Assembly: GCA_037074615.1 (NCBI GenBank)
Contig: CM073535.1
Coordinates: 7,541,001 to 7,605,000, forward strand
DNA length: 64,000 nt
Source: Leucaena leucocephala
Lineage: Eukaryota > Streptophyta > Magnoliopsida > Fabales > Fabaceae
Direction of reading: 5' to 3'
In this document: positions 23,701 to 37,345 of the stretch, piece by piece
How the letters are laid out: every line of letters starts with the position of its first letter
Numbering within the stretch: the stretch's first letter is position 1
Position numbers and translations under genes: made by a program
The notes under the pieces: model-generated
The model's input: the letters and a program-made list of their open reading frames with translations, nothing else
Databases searched by the model: none
What the model was told of the DNA's origin: nothing

Positions 23701-25330
23701 TCCCCTAGGCATCAGGTATGTGACTAGTTCTAAATCTTGTTGTTGTTGACCATATCATTTCTTAACCATAAAATATAAGTAATGTGCTGAAGAATTGTTG
23801 TTCACAGAGAACCCTAACATTAAGAGAGTATCCTGTTGCTAACAATGGCATTGCATAACATTATATATTTGTTCATGGCTATATTCCTCTAGTTCCTTTA
23901 TATAGAACCTAATTAGTGAGCTAATTTTAGCCCTAAATATAAGAACTATTTCCTATATTTATCAATTTTTTTCCTAAATTACTTCTATTGATACTCCCTC
24001 AACAATAATAAAGTAAGAGAGTGGAGGAGGAATTAAGGAAGATGATTATAGTGTTTTAGAAAAAATATGTTATATTAATTAATTTAACTAACTTCTTTAA
24101 TCTAATTAAATTAGTTAAACAGATTTTACGTTAAGGATTAGAGGACTAGTATGAAATATGAATGTTTTATAGGACATGAATACCACTCGATGCTCATAAG
24201 AGCGAGGAAATGGAATTGTTTTTAGGACTCACCTGAAACATTTTGGATTAGCATTTCAGAAGTATAAGCCACTGAAAACCACCCTGTCAGCTCCTTGCCA
24301 TAAAAATTGAATGTTTTTTTACCTTCAGGATCAAAGTTTGCAATATCTGTCGCATTGTCAAGCTTAATATCTGTGATGCACAAACCAGTCCCATCTTTTG
24401 TCATCTGAAGATTGCACAAGAAACCCAAATCTGGCACACTTAAGGATTGTCCCATTTGAATGGCCATCTCACATCCTTCGGGGAAAAGTCCTGATAACCC
24501 ACCACGCCCAATGACCAAGGGCTGATTGCCTGCATTCAAGTAATATGAGGAATCACAAGAAGTCATACCAGAATGACACATTTTCTCTTGGGATATGATG
24601 GTCATGTGACGCAAACATACACACATTGTAGCTATACTTGATTGTTCTATATCCATGTCCATCATGACATTACCATTAATTTATAGGAAAAATTGGGGAA
24701 AAGTCCCCCAATGAAATTAGTTTTGTGCGTAGGACCTAAATTAGAGTATCAGCACTCTGTGTATACAAAATTTGTAGAGTACTAGTATTTTTTATGTATA
24801 AACTTTTGTCAAGTCATTCTCACCAATACAATTTTCAATGGGAGACTTTTCTCCTAGTTTTCCCAAAATATTTCCCCCCCTTCCCTACCCCTCTACTCTC
24901 TCTTCATTACTGTTATATTAAAATTTGAACGGTTCAAATTTTATATTTTATAGAATCTTTTTTACTCCTTGATTTATTGCATCAAAATTATCTTGATCAA
25001 ATTTTAGCAATTTGAATTCGTTCATTTTTTTTTAATTTAACATTAAGTTTGATCAGACACAGCACATTATCAGAACCTGTAAAGTGAAAAGGAACGATTA
25101 ATCTGATTCCCATTATCTGGCAATGAGGGGATTCAAATTGCTACCGAAGTTTTTATTGATTTGAAATTGTAAAGGGTTAGGAGTTAGAGAAACAAAACCC
25201 CATGAATACCGCTTAATGTCGACCACTTTCGTGCAGGAGCAGCAATTTGTGGAGGAGATGTACGACCTTGAGCCACCGTACAGTGGAACAACATGGAAAT
25301 GAAAATCAAGCCTCTGATCATTTTGTTCAT
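20737..25330 (-). CDS. glycerophosphodiester phosphodiesterase-like protein (SHV3/GDPDL family), 8 exons
   Basis: This encodes an extracellular, probably GPI-anchored protein. The family is needed for cellulose and pectin organisation in cell walls. Exons are 25330-25210, 24529-24233, 23596-23487, 23391-22893, 22653-22372, 22267-22122, 21985-21502 and 21044-20737. All are GT-AG with consistent phases, giving 748 residues, about the usual length. Exon 1 encodes a signal peptide (MNKMIRGLIFISMLFHCTVA) and the family's KWSTLSG. There are two GDPD domains. The first opens NQPLVIGRGGLSGLFPEG, lacking the catalytic His-Arg-Gly of true phosphodiesterases. The second opens GPSLVISHNGAAGIYPGSTD with DGADIIDCAVQMTKDG. 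The end is Pro/Ala/Ser-rich with a hydrophobic tail (VASLGLTLAASIMVFAGAL) typical of GPI addition. Enzyme activity is uncertain in this family. Confidence 0.93.
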
Positions 25331-26326
25331 ACCCTGCCACATTCAGATCCCATTTCAGGTATCAATCAATCAAATAATATTGAGAATTCTAAAACACCAT
25401 GCTAACAATTTCACATGAAACACAAAATGCCTAAGCAAATGTTTAGACATAAGCTGAGCATATCATATTTTAAATGTTCATTTAGTCATCTTTAAAAAAA
25501 AGTTTTTTATTTTGCAGTGTCTGACTTTTTTTCTCTTGCATTCAAAGAACAGAAAGTACGGAAAGTACAGAACCAAAAAAACAAAAATAATGATGATGTT
25601 GAGAAGATCTGAAGCCAAAAACGAAGATTAAGTTTACTTTTGTAAAAAAAACCCAGAAGCATAATGAGAAAAGAACAAAACCTTTAATAAAAACTATACC
25701 TTTAGTACAAAACTCATATTTTAACTTTACCGCATAGATGAAACAGACATTCCCTTTCAAGTTTCTGGTAAAACCCTCAAGGGAATGTGGACGTAAAACG
25801 GGAAAGTGAAAGGGAGAAATATGTTTGAAGATTGATGAGTGAAAATGACTGTCAAATCTTAATTTTCTATTCTCTTCCTCTCATTTCCCTTGTTTATAGG
25901 TGGTTTGTATCTTCTCTCCAATGACAACCCATCGCTATTTGCTATTTTTAGCATCTAATTTGTTTTTTTTTAAATTTGTGTGCTAATTTTGGTTTATTTT
26001 GTTGCAATTTGTTCATGATTTAATAATACGGTTCAAACTTGTAACATTAGTAATCAACAATGTTGTTTACGACGTATTCTGCTAACAGCATTGATTTAGT
26101 CAGTTTTGCATTGTTCTCATTTTGTGACAATAATACAGTTCCAAAATTCAACAATTATCTGTTAAATTGTGGAGTTAGTTGTTACGATTCAACAACACTT
26201 TACCCATAAAATTTCTCGTTACTCTTAATTTATTTAGTGCTTGTTAATTTAATTAGACTTTAATTAGTTTTGGGGTTCCTGAAAGAAAAACTGTGCACAG
26301 TTCTTGTTAATCAATACTTTAGATAT
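25331..26326. other. upstream region of the GDPDL gene
   Basis: Sequence upstream of the GDPDL start codon. The part to about 25900 may be leader and promoter, and beyond that it is AT-rich. No coding exon was recognised. The 72-codon Phe/Val-rich minus frame at 25542-25760 looks spurious. Confidence 0.35.
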
Positions 26327-26605
26327 AATCCATCGATCGTGGGTTCAGTTGGTGAAAAGATGTTCAGTTGGTAAAAGGATAAGACATACGATCATTTGGA
26401 GCGTATTCGATCCCTAGGGAGTACCATTTTATTGTGGTTCCAGTCACAGTACTTGGGAAAACATCTTAGCTTCTGGGTACTTAAGTTTACGTCTGAGAGT
26501 AATAGACGGCTCATCCTACCCTATATTGGTATCGCCTAAAAGGAAAGGAGATTTTATCATACCTAATAAATAATAGTAAAATAATAAATATTTATATAAA
26601 AATTT
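26327..26605 (+). mobile_element. tRNA-derived SINE-like element, copy 2 (best preserved)
   Basis: The A box TGGTTCAGTTGG form appears twice in a local duplication (about 26341-26351 and 26362-26372). It is followed by AAAAGGATAAGACATACGAT and a near-perfect B box ATTCGATCCC at about 26407-26416. The spacing suits an internal polymerase III promoter. The body and TATTGGTATCGCCTAAAAGG match copy 1 and copy 3. The tail is AT-rich. This copy is the clearest evidence for tRNA ancestry. Confidence 0.75.
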
Positions 26606-29337
26606 ATAAACTTAAATTTATATTATAAGAGTTCATAAATAAATTTATAAATGTACATACATATTTTAACAACTAACAATAATAAAATAATAAATGTTAT
26701 TAAAAAATTTAATTTAATAGATATAAATAACTTGACTTAATTTTTTTTAAAATTATTCTTACCAATGATATTGTTATGTATCTCTCTACCCTTGAAAGAT
26801 TTTTAAGTTCTCACATTTAATATAATCGGTAATTTGTAAAAAAGATAAAATTATATAATAAAATATAATATAAATGGGATTAGGCACAAGTCAATAGCTG
26901 GCCTAAAGTTTTATGGCTCTATTTGATATGTTGAACTGGATTTTAAGGGAATGAGAATGAAATTGGGTTTAAAATTGGAATGAATTTTAAAATTATGTTT
27001 GGTATGTGATGGGAGTAAAAAAAAAAAAAACTGAGACTCGATCCAAACAAAAATGAGGTAAAATATTCTTCCATTCTTGCGTGTCGGAGGAGAAGAAGAC
27101 AGAGCGACAAAGGTAAAGAGAGGATGACAGTGCCAACAAAGACGACATGAGTAAATCTGGGAACACCATCGAACTCAAAACCATTTAGGAAACAAAGCCA
27201 AACCAATACCTTTGACTAGAGACAATTTAATGCAAGATTGTACAGGTTTGAAAGGACTATAATGTAAATTTTTAATTAAGGTAAACCAGCATCTAATATA
27301 TTAATATTATTTCTCAACTAATATCTTATTTTTATTTATGGTTTAATTTTATCTGTAATATTTTAATTTAATATAATTTTATCTATAATTTTATTTATAA
27401 AATATTAAAAATTATACTAAATTAAAAAGATTATAGGTAAAATTATATGATAAATAAGATTAAAATATTGATTGTACATGAAAAATAATATTAGGATATT
27501 GAATTAGGATATTGAGTGATACTTTATTTTTATTTTTAAATATTATAGTGAACAAAATGGTCACCTAGATTTGTGTCCCAAATTTGTAGTGATAATTATA
27601 TTTTAATTTGAATAACCTTCTAAAAACTTTGCATATTTAACACTCAATATGCAATCACACATGCAATATTAATTAAATTTTAGTTAGAAGATAAATATTT
27701 TTCATTTCAGTATAATTTATATAATATATGATGTAGAATCTTAGGAACTTGTCTTAGAGAATGAACAAGCATATTTATAATATATTGATTTTGAATAAAA
27801 TATATATTTTTTTAATTAAAATTTTTATTCTTCTTATTAATATCCTTATTTATTTTTATTCATCTTTTTTTATTGGTAGCATATTTTTATCTTTTGCCAT
27901 TAAAAGGTTAATTTTAGTTGAACCTCTAAGCTGCAGTGAAGTTTTAGAGTTTTTTTTAGGGCTTTTGAGAATAAATTGATTACAATAGTCATCGTCTAAT
28001 TTTTTTTTTATTTTTTTTTCATAAACTAAAAAGGGTATATAGGAATTCTAGCATATAGAAGGGACGACTATTCCTTCTAACCCTCCTTAAGTTCTGCCCT
28101 TGCTTACACATTTTTTGTGTTGGCGTGACTTTAAAGCTTATATACTATCACCTAGCAGGAGACCTTATCGATCTCTCATTAAATTATTTTCATCTTGTCA
28201 TGTTCACATTATTCTTTACATTCCTTTTACCAGTTAACCTCTTCCTTTATTTGTAATTTACGCTTTGGCAATCTTCAAGACTTCTTAGTTATTTATATGT
28301 CATTTTGTCCTTTTTTGTTTAAAAAAAAAATAGATAGAAACAGTGCACAGTAAGGATAAGCTATTGGTGCTTACGAGTATACTTAGCACCGAAAGCTATT
28401 CCTATAAGCTGCCACATTATTTTTAGTTGAAATATTATCACGAGTCTCATAAATAAATAAGGATTGTTCTCAGTTACCTTCTCCTCCTGTCCTTATTTAG
28501 TCGTTTTTTAGTTTGTCTCTCTATTTATTAAAAAAAAAAGAACTATTGATTATTTATTTTTAAAATTTATTACTTAACTTATATTTTATAATTAAACGTA
28601 TTGGCGCATGGTTGTTATCTCTCATTATTATGTTCTAATTAAGTAGTTAATTTGAACTTTGCTTATTAAATTGTTTTTTGGGCAGCTTGTATTTACTTGA
28701 CTTTGTCATTCAAAAAGAATATCTTTTTTCTTTTTCTTTTTTATAATATCACCAGTATCCTAGTTTCCGGTTAAAAAAAAAAAATCTTTTTAATAACTGA
28801 GATTCAAGCAGTTTTACTTTATATAAATGTTTCCTATTCTAACAATGACAACTCATATTGATTAAGATTTGGGAATATAATTTGCATTGTAGTGGGGCGG
28901 GTGAGACCACTAATTCTTTTGCCACTTAATATAGTTGTTAGAGAAAAGTTTACAGAGAATATATTTTAAAAAATATTTTTTTAAAAAATAAATATTTAAA
29001 TAATTATTATTAAAATGATAAAAAAATATAAAATTTAAATAGTTATTATACAATTTAAAATTCTATTCTCACTCAAAAATTAGTCTTAAATTATCTAAAC
29101 CTATAATTTATTTTATAATTTTTTTTGCTATTTTTTTTTAATTTTTAGCGTAAAACATATGTCACAAGTATGTATAAACGTATACATTGATACCTATATA
29201 TATATAGATTTAATAAACTCGGACAATTCAATTATTTTTCTGTTGTTCAATTTTGCAGTTTCAGTTCCTGCCCATTGTGTTACCGACGCTGGATCGAAAA
29301 GGAGCTTTGAATTTGAAGAGTTGAGAGAGAGAGAGAG
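26606..29337. other. intergenic DNA before YKT6
   Basis: AT-rich with many T and A homopolymers. No gene was recognised. The segment 26920-27220 looks like a decayed element: a minus open frame with TTGGTATGTGATGGGAG-type sequence but no known protein. A CTATATATATATAG block at about 29197-29208 could serve as the YKT6 TATA region. Confidence 0.4.
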
Positions 29338-32300
29338 ATGAAGATCACAGCTCTGTTGGTGCTTAAATGCATCCCTGATGGATCCGACCCGGTGATACTT
29401 GCGTATGCGTCCGATGTAAGCCACTTCGGCTACTTCCAACGTTCCAGCGTCAAGGAGTTTATCGTCTTCGTCGGTCGCACCGTCGCCAAGCGCACCTCTC
29501 AGGGACAGCGCCAATCCGTCCAGCACGAAGGTGCGTTTTATTCGTTCCTTTATATAGGGTTTCTGAGTCTCGATTCAATAGTCTCTTTGTCGACCCTGAG
29601 CTATGGATTTTGAATCGCTTTCCCAATGTACCGTTTAGCTTATGTTTCCGAATTATTGGCTGATTTGGGTCGGAGTCTTGAAGACAAAATTTACTTGTTC
29701 GTTGTTGTTTTTACCCCTTTTATTAATGGATTATGAACGGTGATATCTGTATCCACCATGATTGTGTCACTGGGAGAATATTTGTACTTCGAAGTGGGAT
29801 TTGGTAGTTTTAATTCAAGTCCACTCGCTGCCAGTCATGAGAAAAGCTTATACTTGTTCTATGTTTCTTTCAATTTCTTTTTTTGGGTGGGTACAAACAA
29901 GAAAACTTATAGAAAGCATCGGTTCCACGGAATTATACGAATCCATCTTTTGTGATGGGTAATTTTTATTTTTACATTTGATGGTATAATTTGAGCTCGC
30001 GTACTGTTAAGTTCTTTCTCAACACGATGTTACGTCTGACGTGGAGATTTGACAGACTTATTGTTTTCAACTTAATTAAATGGTTGAGTTGTTATTCTGA
30101 AGCATGAACTCGTGGTATATATTACTTGTAGAGTACAAGGTGCATTCTTACAACAGAAATGGCCTTTGTGCATTGGGCTTTATGGATGATCACTATCCCA
30201 TACGAAGTTCATTTTCTCTTCTCAACCAGGTGAGTGCAATAATTTTCTTCCTTGATATTGTTTTATCTGCAACACATCCTGTTTCCAGGAGAAGTCTCTT
30301 GTTTTAATATATTTTAACTCTTCCGTTGGTTTTCATGAAGGGATCGGTTTTATTGTTACTTTAACAGGAGCAGCTTGTTCTCTGTTGTTTCATCTTTAGA
30401 TATGTCCTTAGTGCCCTGAAGATGTTAACATTGCCACATGAAAAATTAAACTGTCATATTTCTGTTTACCAAAGTATCGTTAGGTACAACATTACTCACG
30501 TTCATGCTTGTTCAGTTCTGTGTTTGATTTATATCTTTATATTTTGGGCTCATGGTTGAATAGAGTATGACTGCGTTTTAGGTTTTAATGGTTGGATCTG
30601 TTGCCTCAGATTTTATCTTTGTCTGAAAAATAGGGGCTTCTCACAACTAAGCTTAAATTAAAATAATCGAAGAATTACTTATTAAGAGGGTATTGGTAAA
30701 TGGGTCAAACTTATGCTATTGAGGAATTTCCTAATTTCCCAAGGAAGTTCATTGATAGTAAAGGATTTAACAATTTAACTAACAAATACTGACAACAAAA
30801 CATGTGGCAATGGCGGTAGCCTAGGGTATATGGGGTAAAATAAAATGCTTACATTACTTACAAATGAGGGTTCGGAACTGCTGCACCTCTTGGACATGTC
30901 AACATGCCCTAACAGATGTTAAACAATAATCTAATTTCAGAGACCAGATTTAATGAATTTGAAACTATAGGAACCTAATTCTTTTACACTATTGGCACTC
31001 TTTTAGAAATTACATGAAATTATGGCACTAGCCTCCCTTTTTTAATTAATTTGGACAATATGATTAAAGCTGTTTCAGCCAGAGCCCTTCATGATATCCT
31101 TGCAAATCGCCCTTCCTTTACACATGTACTGCATTTAATTCATAATTTGGTTTCTTTCCTTTCGTCGGAACAATTTGGATCTCATGGCAGAAGTGTGAAA
31201 CTTTTCTCATGGCTGAAGTCTGAAACTTTCTTGCCCTGTTTGTTATCGGTTTAAAATGAAAAGTATTGCACTGTTGTGCTAGCGGATCTGCTAAATGGTT
31301 GATTGCTCAGAGCCCTTTGTTCCAAATGATTTCAACTAAGTTGAGTGTGTTTATTGTTGACTTTGTACAAGTAATTTCCCTTGTATTTAATGGACAAAGA
31401 AGGGATAATGATTGTGGTAAAGTAAATGAACCATTTAAATTACTCATCCTCTTGGTAACAGGGAATAATTTGTGGGTATTTAAGTGAAATAAACTAGAAA
31501 TATTGTCAAATTAATCTGGTTCTTGAAATGACCTTATCTAATACATCGTAATGAATATGGTGTCTTACAGCTGCTCGATGAATATGAAAAAACTTTTGGC
31601 AATTCGTGGAGAAGTGCTCAGGCAGATAGTACTCAATCATGGCCCTATTTGGACCAAGCTCTGCAAAGATTCCAGGTACCTCTATACTTCCAAGTTGAAC
31701 CAGCTTCAGCTAAAGGATGTCTCATTAGAGTGTTAAATTATAAAATATTCTGAACTGTACCAATAAAATTTTTGTTTTGTTTTCCTGTTTATATGGTTAT
31801 TTTTAACTCATTTATCTCATTTTCCCTCCTATTTACAAATCTGCAGGACCCTGCAGAGGCTGATAAGTTGATGAAAATCCAGAGGGAACTGGATGAAACA
31901 AAAATTATCCTGGTAAGTGTTAGATTTAAATATGGATCACTGTGTTATATACTTCCCTTTTCTTCTCTGGCAGTTGTCCAACACTTTCCATTTTATATGG
32001 ATTGTAATTTTCTGTGAAAAAACTTTTAAAATTGTTTGGGGTTTTGGTATTTGTTTCTCAATACATATGATGATCACTGCATGGTCATGCAATTCAAATA
32101 TAAATTACTATTGTAATGCATATCCTTGCGTGAGATGTTATCATAGAATTTATAAAACCACCCTTTTATTAATATTCGTTCTTTTGCTATTATGTTCTTA
32201 AATTTGTATCTATGCTTATTAGTGTGCCTTTGAACGGCAATGTTAAAATTAATTTGGTGTCTTGACCTGCCCATGCTACATTGGATCTATAGGCTTTTGT

Positions 32301-33314
32301 TACTTCCTCCCTTACTATCCATTGTTGCATTGCTTTTTTATGCTTTATATAGAAACCAGATGTGGATGCAGGCAGTTGTTTCCTTTTGACTTTATTTGTA
32401 TTTCTCATTTTTTATTTCCACTTTTGTTCATACAACAGCATAAGACTATTGATAGTGTTCTTGCACGTGGGGAGAGGTTGGACAGTTTAGTTGAGAAGAG
32501 TTCTGATCTGAGTGCAGCATCACAGGTACATTACAGCTTCGGTTTTATAGTTATGCATTTGGGAATATCACATTAGTGCCTATGCCAATTATGTGTGGCT
32601 TATCCTTTATGTTTACTTTTACCAAACCTTTGGTTAACGGACATTATCATTATTTAACATATTCTTATGAACTACTTCTTGTTATCCTTTAACATGTGTC
32701 AACAGCTTTTGCTTCTAACTACTTGGTGAACCATATTAAATGCAATTTAGCTATCATAGTTGAGTCAAGTCATATATTTAGATGAAACTTTGCTTCCTTG
32801 TGTGTGCTTCTGTGTAATTAGATTACAGTTGCTCCCAATATCGCCATAAATTTGCAGAAGAAATTTAGGGTATAGGTGTTTTGTTCGGCACCTAGCCTTT
32901 TTTGCATGTGCTCGGATTTCATAGCTCTGATTACTTTGTGGGGAACAGATTCCGTTTCAGTTGCCAATATATTGTATTGCCATCTAAGCTTGAAATAGAC
33001 TACCTTTTCTTTTGCACTTGAATTTTTATTATTTCCGATGAGGCCAGTTTCTTCTCTAAGTACCTGTTAATAGTCATTTCTCATCATTTTTTTGGGTTAC
33101 CAAATCGTCATTTCTATTTACTAGTGCGAAGTTGTGACTGTTTTAAGGTCGATATCATGCATCTTTCCTGGAAAATCTTTATTAATCAATGATAAATATA
33201 TAGCCTTATGCGTCAAGAAGTTATTTTGCTGACACGAGAACGTTATGCTGGTGTATGAAACAGATGTTCTACAAGCAGGCGAAGAAAACCAACTCGTGTT
33301 GTACCATATTATAA
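29338..33314 (+). CDS. YKT6: R-SNARE YKT6, 6 exons
   Basis: YKT6 is a longin-domain R-SNARE held on membranes by C-terminal lipids rather than a transmembrane helix. It works in ER-Golgi, vacuolar and autophagic fusion. Exons are 29338-29530, 30132-30229, 31571-31675, 31847-31912, 32439-32525 and 33264-33314. All are GT-AG and in phase, giving 199 residues, the family's usual size. The longin domain starts MKITALLVLKCIPDGSDPVI and includes FGYFQRSSVKEFIVFVGRTV and YNRNGLCALGFMDDHYPIRS. The SNARE motif runs from DPAEADKLMKIQRELDETKI through SVLARGERLDSLVEKSSDL, with the zero-layer Arg in LARGERL. The chain ends NSCCTIL, a double-Cys lipidation signal of CAAX type. A GA repeat (29324-29338) abuts the ATG. 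Identification is firm. Confidence 0.95.
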
Positions 33315-34827
33315 GCTTCCAAGGGTGAGTACCCTTTACTGGCACAATGCCCCTCACCTAGTAAAACTGTTACGAAGTAAGGCTGCTGCGTAGAAGAAAA
33401 TGGCATGTGTCTGTCTATATCTATCACTACGTTGTTTGATTTGGTATAATGTGGATTTTCCCCGTACTCTCTATTTGCTGGCGGAAGCAGAATATTGGTG
33501 GTGTGAAATGTGATTCTTCTTGACAAATTAACATTCTTATTTACTTTGTGATTCTTCCTATGATAATACATAATAGTATATATATAAGTTGTCACTTCTA
33601 TTAGGCAATCCATTTGGAGATCTTCACTTACGCTACACTCAATTGTCGTGGTCCATTATTTCCAAGATCATTTTCATGGTATTTTCATGCATATTTGGAT
33701 GCTTGTGAACCCTTTGTGTCTTTAGTGGCCATGCTGATTTTGTTTCGATTAGTGGGAATTAGTTTTAGCTGCGGTTATTGAAGCTTTATGGTGAGACGCC
33801 TGCCAACGATTCACGTTTTAAAGCTTTAAAACAAGGCACAATTATTAGATACTAGCAGAATCCCATGTTATTTATGTCTATTTTCAACTTTGTATATCTA
33901 GACGCTAATATTACAATAATATTTGGCAATACTAAAGATTTTGATCAAAGTTCACCGCAACTTTAGATATTTATTTCTTAAGAAAAAATTACACAATTGA
34001 ACCAAATATTAACTGTAACGGTAAGGACTAAAAACTACGTTTTTTTTTTCTTTTTTTAAGAAAAAAACTATTATTTTTGTCTTTTAACATGACTTATTGC
34101 GGAGTTTATATGGATATTAAATAATTAATTTTTTAAAATTATTTATATTAATACTCTTTTAACTATATCAAGTGATAAAAGGATAGAATTAAGGATGATT
34201 ATTATAATATTTTTTAAAAAATAATCTAAGGAAATATATATTTTCATTAATGCATTTTTGGTGCTGTGCGCATACACAAACGTATTGAATATTTTAGTTA
34301 ATCTGGGACGAGGACAAAACGCCAGGCAATTGATGTGTTCGGAATAATAGTTTGAAGTATGAAAAGACAGAATGGTTTTGGAATGTATCCAAATGACTAT
34401 CAGGTGATTTGAAAAGCATCATTCTACAATCTCAAGGGTTTTCACTAATCATCATACGCTATCAAAGCATAAATTGTGTGTTTGAAATGACGATTGGAGC
34501 CTTCAATAGCAGCTTTTCAATTGTGATTTACGGTATATGGGATAAGCAGAAACAAACACTAGAGTCTCAAATTAAAAAGTGATCTCAGTGCAGCTTGAAT
34601 TTTTAAATACCTCAAGACAGAACAAGACAATGTACTATTTTTGTTTTTTCTCAACTTGATATGCATATAATACTTGACACACTTACACCATATTTAAATC
34701 AAATAAATATACAGAACAATCCAACAGAGACAACAAGCAGCCCAAACTTACTACATCGTCATCAAGATTCTTTGATTACTTTCTTATTACATGGAATTGA
34801 AACATATGATTAAGCTCATTGAGAGAC
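33315..34827. other. convergent spacer between YKT6 and the lipocalin gene
   Basis: This holds the presumed 3' UTRs of two converging genes near its ends. The middle (33830-34620) is AT-rich with no recognisable exon or repeat. Confidence 0.4.
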
Positions 34828-36092
34828 CTATCTTCCCAATAAGGATTTAATCCACCATATACCTTTGGTATCTTGGGGTCCCTCCCCTTCTGTTGGAGGA
34901 TCACTCTGTGGCGTCTTCTGCAGTTTGCTCACATCATATCCACAATCCTTTGCCTTCTCAACAAGCCCATTGTATATCTCATCATCCAAATGGGTTTTCC
35001 TGCATAATACCTTAGGGCAAAAACTTCTCTAATGTTATTGTCAGATATGGAACACTCTGACAAGGAGTATAGAAAAACTAAATTAGTTGTTGACAGTGCT
35101 CGTAAGATAAGGTTTTTTGTTCCTGTATACTGAGATATGTATAGAGCCATTAAGAACATATATAAAATAGGAGAATTATTATAAGGTTATAAAGCAAAGA
35201 TTTAATTACACAAAAAGTATAATAACAACTTAAGAATATATAATAAGTTTTAGTATACAAAATGAAACAAATTTATACTACTGGTCATTTGCCATTAAAA
35301 ATTTTGGTAATTAAATATATTTCTTAAAACCTTATAGTAATTCCCCACATATAAAAATCCATAGCTCCCGAGCCCTTGATTTCATTCGTAGCTGATCATC
35401 AATAATCTAAAATTTGTTTAACGCATTTCGTCGAAGAACTTCATCCGTTGAACAGTTATAAATTCTTGAAGTCGTTTTTAAATTCAATCTAAAGTTATAA
35501 TATTTAATATTAAGGTAGTCAAAGCCTCGAAAAGTAATAGAACTCCGTAGAATTTCCTCATACATATGATACATAGCCGCCTTTTTAAGCAGATTAAGCA
35601 CTGATTTCAGATATGTAAACGAAAATCAGGGCAGCATCCATTTTCAGTTTTGCAACCTCAGAATCACACATAACTTGAAATAGTCAATAATCAAACCCTA
35701 ACAGATGAAAATTTGCTCACCCAAAGGTAATTCCTACTGGGCTGTCCGACGAGAGCGTACTGATAATCATCATCGATGAACAAGACCCAGTAATCTCCGA
35801 CGACCGGAAAGAGGGGCAAGAACGGAGGGACGTAGAATTTGACCTTGAGTTTGGCCTCATCGCCGTTAGGATCAGCCTTATAAGCGATTCCTTCAATGTA
35901 GCTTCTTTTGCCGGCGCTCCAAGTCTCATTGAGGACGTTCACGGTGCCGTCGTCCCTAAGAGAGTAGGTTGCTCTGGTATTGACGCCGTCCCTGGGCTGA
36001 AACCTAGAAGGGAAACACGCGATCTCGTACCACCGCCCCATGTATCTCTTGAGGTCCAAACCCTTCACCGCTTCCATCTCTTTGTTCGCCAT
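34828..36092 (-). CDS. TIL: temperature-induced lipocalin (TIL), 2 exons
   Basis: This is a plasma-membrane-associated lipocalin, a small hydrophobic-ligand carrier related to bacterial Blc and apolipoprotein D. It protects membranes during heat, cold, light and salt stress. Exons are 36092-35721 and 35010-34828, phase 0, GT-AG, 184 residues. The start MANKEMEAVKGLDLKRYMGR gives the first lipocalin motif (G-R-W-Y-E-I-A). Then follow FPSRFQPRDGVNTRATYSL, KLKVKFYVPPFLP and GDYWVLFIDDDYQYALVGQP. Exon 2 gives VLCRKTHLDDEIYNGLVEKA, SKLQKTPQSD and ends KGIWWIKSLLGR. There is no signal peptide, as expected for TIL as opposed to chloroplast lipocalin. The exon 2 acceptor is CCCTAAG. The gene appears intact. 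Confidence 0.94.
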
Positions 36093-37204
36093 TGTTGGGG
36101 TTTACGGTAACAGGAGTTTAAGGATTTATCGTTCTCCGGTGGTTTTGATAGGGTTCAGAGGATCAATGTTGATTTTATAGTGAAAAAAAGATGCTAGGAG
36201 GAGAGAAGGATGGGAATGAAAGGGGAAAGAATCCAGTTCATTGATGAGTATGGATTCGGTTCCTCTCCCACCAAAATTAAAGAAAATTAATATACAGATG
36301 GTCTGATCCCTGACGTGGATTTCATCCCTCGCTCTACATCGATTATAAAAATGTTAATCATATAGTTAAAAGAGGGAAAGTAAGGTAAAAAGATGAGAAA
36401 GGAAGAGAAGAGAATCCTCTTTTATAAAAAAAAAAAAAAAAGGTCAATTAGTTCCTTTTACAATGATATATGTTATGGGTGTATGGATAAGGTTAAGTAG
36501 AATAACTTATACCCATCTCCAAAAATAAATATATTATATGTGTGTTGAAATAAAATTTTAAAAATGGGTTTATAGAAAATAGGTTTTAAAAAAGAGATTA
36601 TGAAAAAAAATATAATTTTAAATAAATAAGTATTTAGATAATTATTTTAAAAGTATTTTTATTATGGATAAATTACAAAAAATAGTATGAGTATTAAATG
36701 AAGAGAGATAAAAGATAAGAGGAGAGAGGGTGTAAGAAAGAAAAGAGAGAGTGTGTAAGAAAAAATATGAGAGATAAGGGATGGTATAAGAAAAAGTAGG
36801 AGAGAGTGTGTAAGAAAAAATATGGGTAATATAATAATTGATTAGTTCATAAGTTATTTTACTGTTCCATAAGCTACTCTGATCAGTTTATCTGAAATTT
36901 TAGTTTTAAATTATGGTTTAGTCTAAAAATCTATTTAAATAAATATTATTGTTTAACTTAAAATTTCTCTAAATATAAATTTTGATCTAAATCTAAATTT
37001 AAAACTTAGGTTTAGCAATTTGTCCCTATAACTCATACATGACCCCGCCTTACACTTTTCGACTGAGAAATGGGCTTTTTTTCACTTAACTAAGTATACT
37101 TATTGGACAACGGGCTTTATAACACTCAATATATATCTATATTAATTAATAAAAAAATAAAATATATAATTATTTAAAATATATTTAATTTTTAAAAAAT
37201 ATTA
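36093..37204. other. TIL upstream region and purine-rich repeat
   Basis: The stretch 36093-36300 is the probable TIL leader and promoter. Positions 36540-36850 hold a GA-rich block (GAGAGATAAAAGATAAGAGG, AGAGAGTGTGTAAGAAAAA repeated at about 36740 and 36785). With its flank AATAAATAAGTATTTAGATA it is the reverse complement of the repeat type at 61770-62340. No gene was seen. Confidence 0.45.
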
Positions 37205-37345
37205 TTTTATTATAATTTTAGTCGTGATATTTAAGAATATATCTTAACTCTTAGAATATTTAGATTTACGCTTGATAGTAATTAACGACTTGTCCTATTC
37301 GATATTAAAAGAATACAATTTTATTAAAAGAATACAATTTTATTC
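37205..37345 (+). mobile_element. 5'-truncated SINE fragment
   Basis: TTATAATTTTAGTCGTGATA, then AATATATCTTAACTC, TTTACGCTTGATAGTAATTA and GACTTGTCCTATTCGATATT match the middle of the SINE-like family (compare 3266-3355). The A/B-box head is missing. It is well diverged, so probably old. Confidence 0.5.

Noticed and set aside
26943..27206. Minus-strand 87-codon frame with hydrophobic stretches
   Set aside because: It is composed of AT-rich element-like DNA with a poly-T-encoded Phe run, and no exon structure or family could be recognised.
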